Shown here one piece after another: positions 25,907 to 34,889 of a stretch of DNA of 64,000 nucleotides. Numbering within the stretch: position 1 is the first letter of the stretch; each line of letters opens with the position of its first letter. The notes beneath the pieces are model-generated. The model ran no database searches. It had not been told where the DNA came from and saw only the letters and a program-made list of their open reading frames with translations. Source of the DNA: Streptomyces sp. SLBN-118 (GTDB lineage: Bacteria > Actinomycetota > Actinomycetes > Streptomycetales > Streptomycetaceae). Both the position numbers and the translations under genes were made by a program. Where the stretch lies: the NCBI RefSeq assembly GCF_006715635.1, contig NZ_VFNP01000001.1, positions 3,100,001 through 3,164,000 on the forward strand, written 5' to 3'.

Positions 25907-25919
25907 TTGCACTGTGCAA
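25907..25919 (+). promoter_or_regulatory. MarR-type operator palindrome
   Basis: TTGCACTGTGCAA, identical to the copy at 22953-22965. It follows the broken nitroreductase and precedes no intact gene closer than the TetR gene at 26253. Confidence 0.65.
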
Positions 25920-26244
25920 TGGTTGGTGGGCTCCCCTCCCATCATTCGACGGTCGCCTCACCTCACAGCCATTGCATCCCGTCGGCCGGGCATGACTCAT
26001 TCCGGGTTGGGCGGCCTCTGGGGGAGGGGTAGTTGCACGGGGCCGACGCGCGGCCACCTCAGAGGAGGTCTGAGTATGTGCACCCGAAGAGGGGCACGCC
26101 CCCCGGAACAGAGTCGGCCCGTTGCGCTGATCACCCTCTGGCACGACGGGCCGCGGAGGGGTGACCCGTGATCCGCAGAACTTGGACGAGCATGCCCCAG
26201 GCGGGCGGCGCGAGCAGCGACCAGCCGGCCCCCTGGACGAGACA
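25920..26244 (+). other. Gap with one possible 31-codon ORF
   Basis: No established gene. A small ORF at 26076-26171 (MCTRRGARPPEQSRPVAL start) has a good AGAGGAGG ribosome site seven to eight bases before its ATG, but I recognise nothing in it. Confidence 0.3.
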
Positions 26245-26247
26245 TTG

Positions 26248-26274
26248 AACATATGTTTAACATGCTGTACATGC
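26248..26274 (+). promoter_or_regulatory. probable TetR autoregulatory operator
   Basis: The palindrome AACATATGTT (26248-26257) is followed by TTAACATGCTGTACATGCA, which repeats the ACATG half-site. Three in-frame ATG codons (26253, 26262, 26271) lie within it, so a bound TetR dimer would cover the start region. Confidence 0.5.
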
Positions 26275-26918
26275 ATTCAATCCCCGACGACCGGACCGCG
26301 CGGGCCGTCATCCGCGACGAGGCCCTGCGGCTGTTCGCCGCGCGTGGGCCGGAGTCGGTGACCGTGCGGCAGATCGCCGAGGCCGCGGGCGTCTCACCCG
26401 GGCTCGTGGTGCATCACTTCGGTTCGAAGGAGGGCCTGCGCCACAGGGTCGACCAGTACGTCCTGGCCGTGTTCGAGGCGATGTTGGGCGAACTGACCGG
26501 TGAAGACGGCACGGAGTTGCTCGATCCGGGCACCGGAGCGGCGTCCCTGAGCGAGGTGTTCGCCCGACATCTGCCGACAGGTTCGCCCCTGCCGAGCTAC
26601 CTGCGCCGACTCCTGCTGTCCGACTCGGACGCTGGCAAGACACTGTTCCGGCGCCTGTTCGAGCTGAGCCGCGCCGCGCTGGACGGCCTGGCGGCGACCG
26701 GACGGGCCGCACCAGGCCGGGAACCGGCTGTTCGCGCGGCCTTCCTGCTCGCCAACGACCTGGCCGTGTTCCTGCTCCGAGACCGCCTCGCCGAGGTCCT
26801 CGGCACCGACCCGCTGTCGGCCGACGGCATGGCGCGCTGGGCCCCGGAGATGCTGAGCATCTATGCGGGCGGACTGAACGCAGCACCGCAAGGAGAGACG
26901 CACCCGGAAAACCAGTAG
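26253..26918 (+). CDS. TetR family transcriptional regulator
   Basis: A 221-residue TetR protein (215 if translation starts at the third ATG, 26271). The DNA-binding domain is at about 10-60: ALRLFAARGPESVTVRQIAE followed by AAGVSPGLVVHHFGSKEGL. The helical C-terminal domain would bind an unknown ligand. No strong ribosome site precedes any of the three ATGs. It leads an apparent operon with the ABC ATPase (11-base gap) and the permease, so it probably controls that exporter. Confidence 0.92.
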   Translation: MFNMLYMHSIPDDRTARAVIRDEALRLFAARGPESVTVRQIAEAAGVSPGLVVHHFGSKEGLRHRVDQYVLAVFEAMLGELTGEDGTELLDPGTGAASLSEVFARHLPTGSPLPSYLRRLLLSDSDAGKTLFRRLFELSRAALDGLAATGRAAPGREPAVRAAFLLANDLAVFLLRDRLAEVLGTDPLSADGMARWAPEMLSIYAGGLNAAPQGETHPENQ

Positions 26919-26929
26919 GGAGATCTCAC

Positions 26930-27589
26930 ATGCCGACCGGATCCACACCCGCACCACGGCCCGTGCTCCAAGCGCGTGGCCTGCACAAGTCCTACGGCGC
27001 ACACCATGTCCTGCGCGGCGCCGACCTCGCCGTCGCCCCCGGGCAGCTCATCGCCGTTGTCGGCGAAAACGGCGCCGGAAAATCCACGCTGCTCAGGGTC
27101 CTGGCCGGCATCTTGCCCGTGGACCGTGGCGAGGTGGCTCTGACCGGGACGCTCGGCTACTGCCCGCAGGATCCCGTGCTGAACGGCAGCCTGACCGTCG
27201 AGCAGCATCTGCATTACTTCGCCGCCGCGCACCGCCTGCCCGATCTGCGGCGTGGCCACGAACTCGTCCGCATCCTCGGCTACCAGAAGTACGGACAGAC
27301 CGTTGTCGGCGAGCTCTCCGGCGGCACGCGGCAGAAGCTGAATCTCACCCTGGCCCTGCTGCACGATCCGGGCGTCCTGCTCCTCGACGAGCCCTACCAG
27401 GGCTTCGACTGGGAGACTTACCTGCGCTTCTGGGACCTGGTGGAAGAGCTGCGCGGCCGCGACAAGGCCGTCGTGATCATCACCCACCTCGTCTTCGAGC
27501 AGGACCGCTTCGACGTGCTGGCCGACCTGGACGACGGTCGGCTCAGCCCGCGCGCAACAGCCGGGGAGGGCGCCAATGTCCGCGTCTGA
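26930..27589 (+). CDS. ABC transporter ATP-binding protein
   Basis: A 219-residue ABC ATPase. Walker A is GENGAGKST (about 43-51), the Q-loop reads YCPQDP, the signature is LSGGTRQ, Walker B is VLLLDEPYQGFD, and the switch His is in ITHLVF. It is shorter than usual by lacking a C-terminal extension. A GGGAG ribosome site precedes the ATG. It pairs with the permease that overlaps its end by 14 bases, forming an export-type ABC complex under the TetR regulator. Confidence 0.93.
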   Translation: MPTGSTPAPRPVLQARGLHKSYGAHHVLRGADLAVAPGQLIAVVGENGAGKSTLLRVLAGILPVDRGEVALTGTLGYCPQDPVLNGSLTVEQHLHYFAAAHRLPDLRRGHELVRILGYQKYGQTVVGELSGGTRQKLNLTLALLHDPGVLLLDEPYQGFDWETYLRFWDLVEELRGRDKAVVIITHLVFEQDRFDVLADLDDGRLSPRATAGEGANVRV

Positions 27590-28370
27590 CGGATCCGAAC
27601 TTCGGCCGCTGTACGGGCAGTTCGCCACGGCCCTGGGCTTCTCGGTGCGCGACCAGGCCCGCAACCGGCTCGCGGGGCTGCTGCTCGTGCTGTTCGTGCC
27701 GGTCTGGTACATGCTGATGGATGCCCTGGCCTCGGGCGAGGTTCTGGACTTCAAGCTCTACGCGACCGGCGAGGTGCTGCATGTCGACGGCGGCAGCCTC
27801 ACCCTGATCTCCGCGGGCCTCAACTCAGTGACAATGATTGCCGGGTTCGTCGTCTTCGACGCCGTCCGCAAGGCACTCGCCTTCGACCGGCGCCTCGTCT
27901 TCGCCGGATACCGGCAGGCCACCCTCGTCGGCGCCAAATCCCTCGCCATCGCCATGGTGGCGACCGCGATCGCCCTCTACACCGCACTCGCGATCCTTCT
28001 CTTCTGGCGCCCGACGACGGCCGGCTGGTTCGCCGTCCTCGCCGCCTTCACCGTCATCGCCCTGACCTACGGTGCCCTCGGCCTGCTCCTCGGCGTCCTG
28101 GTCAAGCGCGACCTGGAGGGCTTCTTCCTCATCATCATGGGCGGGCTGATGGACACCTTCCTGCAGAACCCGCTGGGCAACCCCCTCGCCAACAAGCCCG
28201 TCCTGCAGTGGTTCCCGTCCTTCGGCCCCATGCAGTTCGCGGCAGGCGGCTCCTTCGGGGACACTGCCCTGTGGGGACATCTCGCCCTCGGCCTGGCCTG
28301 GGCGGTCGCGTTCAGCATGATCGGGCTGGCCATCTTCCGCATCCGGACCCACACCCCTCGCCGGCGGTGA
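27576..28370 (+). CDS. ABC transporter permease
   Basis: A 264-residue integral membrane protein with about six helices (near 35-55, 80-105, 120-150, 158-185, 195-215 and 235-258), typical of ABC-2 type permeases. Translation is coupled to the ATPase gene. The substrate is unknown; TetR-controlled pairs of this kind commonly export a drug-like compound. The sequence downstream of the stop is a rearrangement scar. Confidence 0.88.
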   Translation: MSASDGSELRPLYGQFATALGFSVRDQARNRLAGLLLVLFVPVWYMLMDALASGEVLDFKLYATGEVLHVDGGSLTLISAGLNSVTMIAGFVVFDAVRKALAFDRRLVFAGYRQATLVGAKSLAIAMVATAIALYTALAILLFWRPTTAGWFAVLAAFTVIALTYGALGLLLGVLVKRDLEGFFLIIMGGLMDTFLQNPLGNPLANKPVLQWFPSFGPMQFAAGGSFGDTALWGHLALGLAWAVAFSMIGLAIFRIRTHTPRRR

Positions 28371-28439
28371 CGGCCCGACCGAGCCACAGGCGCCGCGCGG
28401 TGCTCGCCTCAACGCGCGCCGCCACGGCGGGCTCTGGTC

Positions 28440-28770
28440 TTCCGCGGCGTCCCGTTCGTTCGGGGTGTCGTATCTGGCCGGCCTGACCAGGCTGCGGCCC
28501 TATCCGGAGCATCAGTCGCTGCAGAACCCAACGGTGTCGCACGGCTGGCATTACTACTGGAAGTCCAGCGAGGTGGCGGCGTTGCGCGATGATCTGATCG
28601 ACATGCTCGTTTGAGCACACCGCCCGGATCGCCTCGCCCCGGTCGTACACGCTGGTCTTCCAACTCGGGGCGCCATCGCCCGGGCGGCCGAAGACGCCAC
28701 CGCCTACCCGCACCGCAGCGCGGCCCACGCAATCAACATCAACGGCGCGTGGCTGCCCGGGAACCGGTGA
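28440..28770 (+). pseudogene. FAD-linked oxidase fragment, later part
   Basis: The frame encoding LRPYPEHQSLQNP and HGWHYYWKSSEVAALRDDLID ends at a TGA at 28612. Shifting by one base restores EHTARIASPRSYTLVFQLGG, AEDATAYPHRSAAHAINING, which is the continuing BBE-like oxidase sequence. A single extra T in CTCGTTTGAG explains the break. The sequence picks up where the opposite-strand fragment at 20740-21088 stops. Confidence 0.82.
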
Positions 28771-29062
28771 CCGACCTGGGGTCGACCGCCGACCAGATGG
28801 CAGAGCCCTTGTGTCGCTGCGGCAGGACCCTCTCGCCCACCTCAGGGCACGTTCACCCAGAGCGCCTTGGACGGTGTCCCCTGGTCATCCGTCACGAAGA
28901 GCATGTACCAGCCGGCCACATCTGGCCATTCGCCCATCTCGCGCGCCCGTCGGTGAACCGGACCCTCGGGCGGCCCGCCCTCTGGACAACGATGTCCTGC
29001 ACGCCCTGGTCGGCGAAGGCTTCGCCGACCAGCAGCACGCCGCCGCGTCCTTGTGGTGGGCC

Positions 29063-29240
29063 AAGGATCAACCCTGAAGGTTCGGGCCGACCCGCTGACG
29101 GTGATCTCGCAGTCGACGACGCGGACCGACACTGCGCCGAGCCTGGACAGCCAGCAGCCGTCGGGGAAACGTTCCAGGACCGGGAGCCTGCGGTGCTCCT
29201 TCACGCGGACCAGGAGGCCGATCCGGTAACAGCGGGCTCC
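29063..29240 (-). mobile_element. IS4-family transposase remnant
   Basis: Minus-strand peptide LVRVKEHRRLPVLERFPDG then CWLSRLGAVSVRVVDCEIT matches the central DDE region of Streptomyces IS4-type transposases. Similarity ends after about 55 residues and no terminal repeats are visible. It overlaps the 3' end of the acyltransferase gene in another frame. Sequence from here left to 28770 shows no other recognisable gene. Confidence 0.55.
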
Positions 29241-30610
29241 TGGGACCCCTGGCCGCCCGCCGGTTCCCCCACCGACGACTGGAACTCATGCGGGGCACGA
29301 CGATGCCGCCCCTTTCGAGCAGCCACCTCGTTCTCTTTCGACGTCTCGGGGACGACCGGTTCACCCCCTGCGGACGGACCGCGATGACGATCCAGCAGCC
29401 GACGGGCAAGCCGCTGCCCCGGCAGCTCCACCAGTTGGTAGGTGAGTGCGCTCAGCATGAGCAGTACGGAGAGGAAGCCGACGAGCCAGATCAGCTGTGG
29501 TACCGCACCGTGGGAACGCCCCACCTTTTCCATGAGCCAGGACATCGCGGAGATCAACGGACGGTGCAGCAGATAGACGGAGAAGCTGACGAGGCCCAGC
29601 CAGGTCAGGGCCCCAGGCATACGGCGGCGGCGCAGTAGGAGGGCCACCGCGAACAGCGCCCAACCCGCAAGGAACGCGCTGACCCAGGCGATCGGGGAGG
29701 CGGTCCAGGTGCGGATCTGAGCCTGCTTGTCGTCGTAGAGCAACCCGGCCGCCGTCCCCGCCGCGACGACGAAGCCGCAGTACGCCCACGCCGCTCCCCG
29801 GCCGATCTGCCCTCGCTCGGCGCGGTAGATCACGGTCCCGCTGAACATCGTCGCCAGGATCAGCAGGCTCTCCCAGAGAGTCGACCGCGAGTTGGCGATC
29901 ATGAGCACCAGGCCGAGCCCCGCCAGCAGCGTCACCCCCGTCAGTTGCGCCGACCGGCGGCCGGTGAGCAGGAACAACAGCCCCACTCCCACAACCAGCG
30001 CGGTTCCCGCGGCCAGTTGCCGGACGGTGAACTCGGGCCGCAGGCTCCACTCCGCCGCCCACGGACCCAACAGCAGCGCCGCCCCGGCGAACACCGCCGT
30101 CACGGGCCCGCTGCGGCGATGGGCGCCGGCCATGAACAGAAGCGTGACCAGGTAGTAGAAGACCATCTCGTAGGTCAGTGTCCACATCACCGGCAGACCG
30201 CTGCGCAGGCCCAGCAGATCCTGCAGCATGGTGGCATTTGCAACGGCGGCGAGCAGGGGGTGCTGATGGACCGAGACATCCACCGCGGAGAAACGCTGCG
30301 GCACCAACACGGCCGCAGCGACGAAGACCACCAAGCATAGCGGGTAGAGCCGCAACAGCCGGCCGGTCCAAAACGCCCGCACATCCCCCCGGCGCTCCAG
30401 CGAGGCAGGCACGATGTACCCGCTGACCAGGAAGAACGCCATCACCCCGAATATCCCCGGATCGAACCACTCGCGCACGGCCCCACCGAAGCCCACAAAC
30501 AGCTCGCCGCTCAGGTGGTGCAGGGTCACGGTGAGGGCCGCAATCCCCCGGACAACGTCGAGCCACGCGAGCCGGGCCGCAGTCGATAGCACAGATGTTC
30601 GTGATCTCAC
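29201..30610 (-). CDS. acyltransferase 3 family membrane protein
   Basis: A 469-residue integral membrane acyltransferase with about ten helices. The N-terminal LDVVRGIAALTVTLHHLSGE carries the catalytic His; FFLVSGYIVP and the SFSVYLLHRP motif are also typical. Family members O-acylate cell-surface sugars or exported metabolites. GTG at 30610 begins the frame; a GTG six codons later is possible. The last 70 residues are polar, and the final 13 or so overlap an IS4 remnant in another frame, so the original C-terminus may be lost. Confidence 0.87.
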   Translation of the reverse strand: MRSRTSVLSTAARLAWLDVVRGIAALTVTLHHLSGELFVGFGGAVREWFDPGIFGVMAFFLVSGYIVPASLERRGDVRAFWTGRLLRLYPLCLVVFVAAAVLVPQRFSAVDVSVHQHPLLAAVANATMLQDLLGLRSGLPVMWTLTYEMVFYYLVTLLFMAGAHRRSGPVTAVFAGAALLLGPWAAEWSLRPEFTVRQLAAGTALVVGVGLLFLLTGRRSAQLTGVTLLAGLGLVLMIANSRSTLWESLLILATMFSGTVIYRAERGQIGRGAAWAYCGFVVAAGTAAGLLYDDKQAQIRTWTASPIAWVSAFLAGWALFAVALLLRRRRMPGALTWLGLVSFSVYLLHRPLISAMSWLMEKVGRSHGAVPQLIWLVGFLSVLLMLSALTYQLVELPGQRLARRLLDRHRGPSAGGEPVVPETSKENEVAARKGRHRRAPHEFQSSVGEPAGGQGSQEPAVTGSASWSA

Positions 30611-30845
30611 CCGCGGACCCTAGCAAGCCCCTCCACCTTGGCGTGGATCGCCCCCACCAGCACGGAACGGCTCTTGCGCCCGCCCTGTTCTGAGGATTTT
30701 CGTCCGATAACTCACGCTGAGCCGTGAGCGAGCGGTAGCCGTACCCCGGGCCTGCCCGTGATCCCGAACGGGTCGAGCGGCGTCGCGCCCAGCCCGCCGG
30801 ACCGGTGCCGGGGCCCGGTTGCCGACTGCCACGAGAATGGGAGGC

Positions 30846-31440
30846 ATGGAGGGACTGGGTCGTCGCTGGCCGTGGACCCGGATCCTGGTCTGGGCCGTGG
30901 CCGTGCTGAGCCTGACTGTGCTGGCCACCGCCGCTGTCGTGCGCAGCACCGTGCTCAATCCCGGCTTCTACAGCCGGGTGATCGAGGAGGACCGGGCCTT
31001 CCAGAGGGTCTACGACGAGGTACTGGTCGACCCGCACATCGCTCCGGTCATCCGTGATCTGCTGGGCCGGCTGCCCGTCCCCGCATCCACCGTCACCTCG
31101 AACCTCAAGCTCGTGATTCCGCCAGAGACCTTGCGGGCCATGGGCGACCAGCAGGATCGCCGAGATGGTTCACTACCTTGGGGGGGACCGCGACCGACTC
31201 CGTCTCACGGTCGACCTCGGGCCTGTCGCCGCGAACATCGAACGGCTCGGCCAGATCTACTTCGCCGATGCCATCGCGTCGCTGCAACAGCGCTCCGAAC
31301 CCGACTTCGAGGTCTTCAAGGAGCGCCTGTCCAAGGTGGCGGCGCAGTTGGTGGCGGGCGATGTCCGGATCGACGGGCTGCCGTCGCTGGCGCTCTCCCA
31401 CGACCAGGCGATCTCGGGGCGCGTGCGGCGAAGTCCGTGA
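30846..31440 (+). pseudogene. frameshifted single-pass membrane protein
   Basis: From ATG 30846 the frame encodes a signal-anchor (ILVWAVAVLSLTVLATAAVV) and a domain up to about residue 105 (LKLVIPPETLRAMGDQQ). Near 31150 the coding frame shifts, continuing as IAEMVHYLGGDRDRLRLTV, LGPVAANIERLGQIYFADA and ending at 31440. Base composition and continuity suggest one original gene of over 190 codons, broken by an indel and perhaps cut at its 3' end. Family not recognised. Confidence 0.6.
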
Positions 31441-31510
31441 ACGGCGCACGTGAGGACCCGCGTACTGCGTCGGCGGGGATCTTGAGCATGCCGCTGGAAG
31501 CAGCTCTGAC

Positions 31511-32050
31511 TCAGCGCCAGGACTCTGACGCGGCACTTCCCTGACGTCGGCGCCTGATCAGGGCATCCAGTGACCAGTAGGGCGCCCCGGCCAGCACGAG
31601 AGGCACCCAGCAAAACATGTACGGGAGATCATTGCCGTAGTAGTACGGCTCGCTCTGCCAGCTCACGGTCAGCCACAGGCTCAGCGAGATGAGCGCACCG
31701 CCGAGCGCGGCGAGCCGGGCCAGCAGCCCGACCAGGATGCCGATGCCGACGGCGAGCTCGCCGAAGGCGATCGCATAGCCGAAGCCCACCGGGCTCTTGA
31801 GCGCAAGATCGACCAGGGCGGGCACGGCGGCGGTGTCGCGCACGCTGCGCATCAGATCTCCGATGGAGCCGCTGCCGCCGGCCGCCATGAACTGGCTGTC
31901 GGTGAGTTTGTCGATGCCCGCATAGATAAAGGTCACGCCGAGGAAGATCCGCAGCGGCACAAGGGCGTAACGGCTCGCCCGCTCCCTCCAGCCGCCGCGC
32001 CCGCCGTCGACCGATCCGTAGCCGGCCGTCGTCCGATATGTGTGTGTCAT
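31511..32050 (-). CDS. DoxX family membrane protein
   Basis: A 179-residue protein with four membrane helices after a cytoplasmic N-terminus of about 28 residues. PLRIFLGVTFIYAGIDKL and the GELAVGIGILVGLLARLAAL segment are hallmarks of DoxX. Family members are linked to redox or thiol homeostasis; a specific role cannot be read. It stands alone between a pseudogene and another minus-strand membrane gene. Confidence 0.88.
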   Translation of the reverse strand: MTHTYRTTAGYGSVDGGRGGWRERASRYALVPLRIFLGVTFIYAGIDKLTDSQFMAAGGSGSIGDLMRSVRDTAAVPALVDLALKSPVGFGYAIAFGELAVGIGILVGLLARLAALGGALISLSLWLTVSWQSEPYYYGNDLPYMFCWVPLVLAGAPYWSLDALIRRRRQGSAASESWR

Positions 32051-32154
32051 AACTGGTCCCGCCTTCGGGTCGACCCGTCAACTGACCATACGTACGACGA
32101 AGCCGGTCCGCTCACCAGCCATGCGACTCACTCTGTGACACGCGGGCCCGGTGA

Positions 32155-32207
32155 GTCAGTCCCTTCACGTGGATCAGAACCTCGATCAGTCCTTCACGTG
32201 GATCAGG
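32155..32207. repeat. 21-bp direct repeat at the 3' end of the next membrane gene
   Basis: TCAGTCCTTCACGTGGATCAG (32186-32206) is repeated 31 bases away as TCAGTCCCTTCACGTGG... (32155-32176) with one inserted C. It duplicates the last codons and stop of the gene at 32186. Confidence 0.8.
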
Positions 32208-33565
32208 CAGCGGTTGCTCTCCACGCCCGCCGCCGTCACCACCCGGACATCCACCTGCCCGGGCTCGACCTCCGCCGGGACCGGCACGGTGAGCACCGTG
32301 TCCGTCGGGTTGGCGAAGCCGCCCGGCACCGGGATCAGCGGGACATGGACATGCACGGCGCCGATACGGACGACCATCCGGGCCAGCCGGTCCGGCGTCC
32401 CCGCACCCGGCGGCACAAAGCCCGCGCCGCGGATCTCGATGTCGTCTCCCGTACGGATGGGGGCGTCCAGATCCCCGGCCTCACGGGCCCGTACGACCGA
32501 CAGGACGACTGGCCGGCCGCCCTCCGCGAACTTCCCGGCGACGTATGTCGCCGCCGAGACGGCGACCAGGAGCGCGAGCCCCCACGGCAGATCGGGCAGT
32601 TGCTCGGGCCGACGGGCCAGCCGTACCAGCGCGAAGACCACGGCGACCGCGCTGACCAGCGCGTACTGCACATCGGCGAAGCTGCCGCGCCCGCCGTCGT
32701 CGCAGAGCAGATCCGCCAGCCGCGGGCGGTCGGCCCGGATCTTCTGCAGCCGCCGGCGCGTGACGCGCACGGCCACCACACCGCGTACGACAACGGCGAT
32801 GCCGCACACCAGGGCGAGGACCGACAGCATGCCCGCGCCCCGGGCCAGGCCGAGCCCTTCGATCAGCGCGTCCCGGTCGGAGGCGGAGGAGGCCCAGCCC
32901 AGCTGGAGAGCGAGGACCAGGACCGCGAAGACGGCCAGCAGCACCCAGGCGATGGCGACAGCGCGGGAGGTGGAGAGGCGGTTGTCCTCGCCGATCAGCG
33001 GCGCGAGGAGACCGCCGCGCGAACGGTGCAGCCGTGCGGCCGCGGTCAGCAGCCCGCCGACGGCGACCGCGGCGATCAGCCCCGCCGTCCGGGCGCCGGT
33101 CCAACCCGCGCCGATCGCGGTGGCCGCCTGCCCGAGCACCAGCGCCGCGACGCCCGCCCAGACGATCAACAGCGAGCGGCGCCATACCAGGTGGAGCCAG
33201 GCCTCGCCCTCTTCACGGCTGCGGTCGGCGACCGCGCGGGCCGACTGGTACAGCTCGTCCGACACCCACTGGCGCGAGGCGCTCGGCGAGTGCGAGAGGG
33301 CGACCGGCAGCCCTTGTCCTGCGGCGAGTTCGTCGCGCTTGGCGATGAAGGCCGCCACGGCACGCCGATGCTGTTCGCGCGCGCCGGGCGTGCGTTCTTC
33401 GCACTGTCCCGCTTCCTGCACCGCCACGACCGACGCCGCCCTTCCCCGCCTGCTGACTGAACTTCCGTGCAGTTCCTGGGAATTGTGCCGTACGGAAGGG
33501 GCCCACGTTCCGGCGCCGGAGGCCAGGGCGGGTGAATGTGCCGCGCCCGGATTGACTTCGGCCAC
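32186..33565 (-). CDS. multi-pass membrane protein with C-terminal IPT-like domain
   Basis: Up to 459 residues. A soluble N-terminal part with Asp/Glu/Arg-rich helices is followed by two pairs of membrane helices (about 130-180 and 205-265), another pair near 310-355, and a beta-rich C-terminal domain (VVLSVVRAREAGDLDAP, IRTGDDIEIRGAGFVPPG) resembling an IPT/TIG fold. The start is uncertain: GTG at 33565 opens the frame, but GTG at 33427 follows a GGGAAGGG stretch and may be genuine. Function unknown. A short direct repeat duplicates its 3' end. Confidence 0.75.
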   Translation of the reverse strand: MAEVNPGAAHSPALASGAGTWAPSVRHNSQELHGSSVSRRGRAASVVAVQEAGQCEERTPGAREQHRRAVAAFIAKRDELAAGQGLPVALSHSPSASRQWVSDELYQSARAVADRSREEGEAWLHLVWRRSLLIVWAGVAALVLGQAATAIGAGWTGARTAGLIAAVAVGGLLTAAARLHRSRGGLLAPLIGEDNRLSTSRAVAIAWVLLAVFAVLVLALQLGWASSASDRDALIEGLGLARGAGMLSVLALVCGIAVVVRGVVAVRVTRRRLQKIRADRPRLADLLCDDGGRGSFADVQYALVSAVAVVFALVRLARRPEQLPDLPWGLALLVAVSAATYVAGKFAEGGRPVVLSVVRAREAGDLDAPIRTGDDIEIRGAGFVPPGAGTPDRLARMVVRIGAVHVHVPLIPVPGGFANPTDTVLTVPVPAEVEPGQVDVRVVTAAGVESNRCLIHVKD

Positions 33566-33583
33566 CGGATGGCCGGTTGTGGG

Positions 33584-34372
33584 CTACTGAAGCAGCCCCG
33601 GCTCCTCCTTGCTGATCTGCCGCCACAGGGGCTGGTAGTTGATCCACGCGACCAGATCACTGCCGAGCTGATCGCGCGTGGCCACCGCGTCACGGTGCTC
33701 GATCAGCACGGGCTTGCCCGCCGACCGGGCCGCGAGCTGCACCTGCGCGCAGCGCTCCATGGAGATGAACCACCAGGCCGCCGCGTCGACCGAGTCGCCG
33801 ACCGTGAGCAGCCCGTGGTTGCGCAGGACGACGGCCTTGTACGCACCGAGGGCGTCCGCGATCCGGCGGCCCTCGTCCTCGTCCACGATCACACCGGTGT
33901 ACGAGTCGACCAGGGCGTGGTCCTCGTAGAAACCGCAGGCTTCCTGGGTGATCGGCTCGATCAGCTCACCGAGGGCGGACAGCGCCCGGCCGTACACGGA
34001 GTGGGTGTGTGCCACAGCGACGACATCCGGCCGGGCGCGGTGCACCTGCGCATGCACGGCGAAAGCGGCCTGGTTGACGTGGTGGCGCCCGGCGACGACT
34101 TGGCCCCCGGCGTTCACCAGGATCAGATCACCGGCCGTGACCTGCGCGAACGGCATACCGAAGGGGTTGACCCAGAAGCAGTCGGTGAACTCCGGGTCCC
34201 GCGCGGTGATGTGGCCGGACACCCCGTCCTCGTAACCGAACCGCCAGAAGAGCCGCAGCGCCCCGGCGAGCCGCTCCTTGCGGTACGCCCGCTCGTCCAC
34301 CACGGACTCGTGCACCGGCGGCATGGCGAAGCGCAGTTGCTCGACGGGGATGGGCGGGGGCGTCTCGGTCAT
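33584..34372 (-). CDS. class II aldolase/adducin family protein
   Basis: A 262-residue class II aldolase-type enzyme. The zinc-binding histidines are in VAHTHSVYG and the later RNHGLL; SGHITARDPE and NPFGMPF form the conserved phosphate-binding region. The family includes fuculose-phosphate aldolase and epimerases; this subgroup, common in Streptomyces, has no assigned substrate. It sits alone, divergent from the cupin gene. Confidence 0.88.
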   Translation of the reverse strand: MTETPPPIPVEQLRFAMPPVHESVVDERAYRKERLAGALRLFWRFGYEDGVSGHITARDPEFTDCFWVNPFGMPFAQVTAGDLILVNAGGQVVAGRHHVNQAAFAVHAQVHRARPDVVAVAHTHSVYGRALSALGELIEPITQEACGFYEDHALVDSYTGVIVDEDEGRRIADALGAYKAVVLRNHGLLTVGDSVDAAAWWFISMERCAQVQLAARSAGKPVLIEHRDAVATRDQLGSDLVAWINYQPLWRQISKEEPGLLQ

Positions 34373-34440
34373 GGCTGGAAGCTACCTTCGGGCACCCGAA
34401 GTGACCAGAGACTTCGCACGCCTTGTACGAGAATGCGCGC

Positions 34441-34884
34441 ATGACCGACACGACATCTCCGCTGGTCCCGCTCCTCGGCCTCGAACCGCACGTCGAGGGC
34501 GGCTGGTTCAGGGAGACCTGGAAGACGACGGGCTCGACGACCCCGCCCGGTTACCCCGGCCCGCGGGCGTACGCCACCGGGATCTACTTCCTGCTGCACC
34601 CCGGCGAGAGTTCGCGCCGGCACCGCGTACGCTCCGACGAACTCTGGCTCTGGCACCGCGGCGGCCCACTGCGCCTCCACTTCGGCGGCACGGACGAGAA
34701 GCCGTCCGAGACGAAGACGCTGACTCTGGGTCCGTCGGTGGAGTCGGGTGAACAGCCCCAGCTCCTGATCCCGGCCGGGACCTGGCAGGCGGCGGAACCC
34801 GCGGGCGACGAGCCGGTCCTGGTGACCTGCGTCGTGGCGCCGGGCTTCCACTACGACGACTTCGAGCTGGAGGAGCCGACGTAG
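34441..34884 (+). CDS. cupin, DUF985 family
   Basis: A 147-residue DUF985 cupin. Recognisable segments are EPHVEGGWFRETW, ATGIYFLL, SRRHRVRSDELWLWHRG and PAGTWQAAEP, which build the double-stranded beta-helix with its metal-site His/Glu residues. Function is unknown; relatives have been proposed to bind sugars. The region from the aldolase ATG to this ATG is 68 bases, so promoters are back to back. Confidence 0.88.
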   Translation: MTDTTSPLVPLLGLEPHVEGGWFRETWKTTGSTTPPGYPGPRAYATGIYFLLHPGESSRRHRVRSDELWLWHRGGPLRLHFGGTDEKPSETKTLTLGPSVESGEQPQLLIPAGTWQAAEPAGDEPVLVTCVVAPGFHYDDFELEEPT

Positions 34885-34889
34885 AGCAG

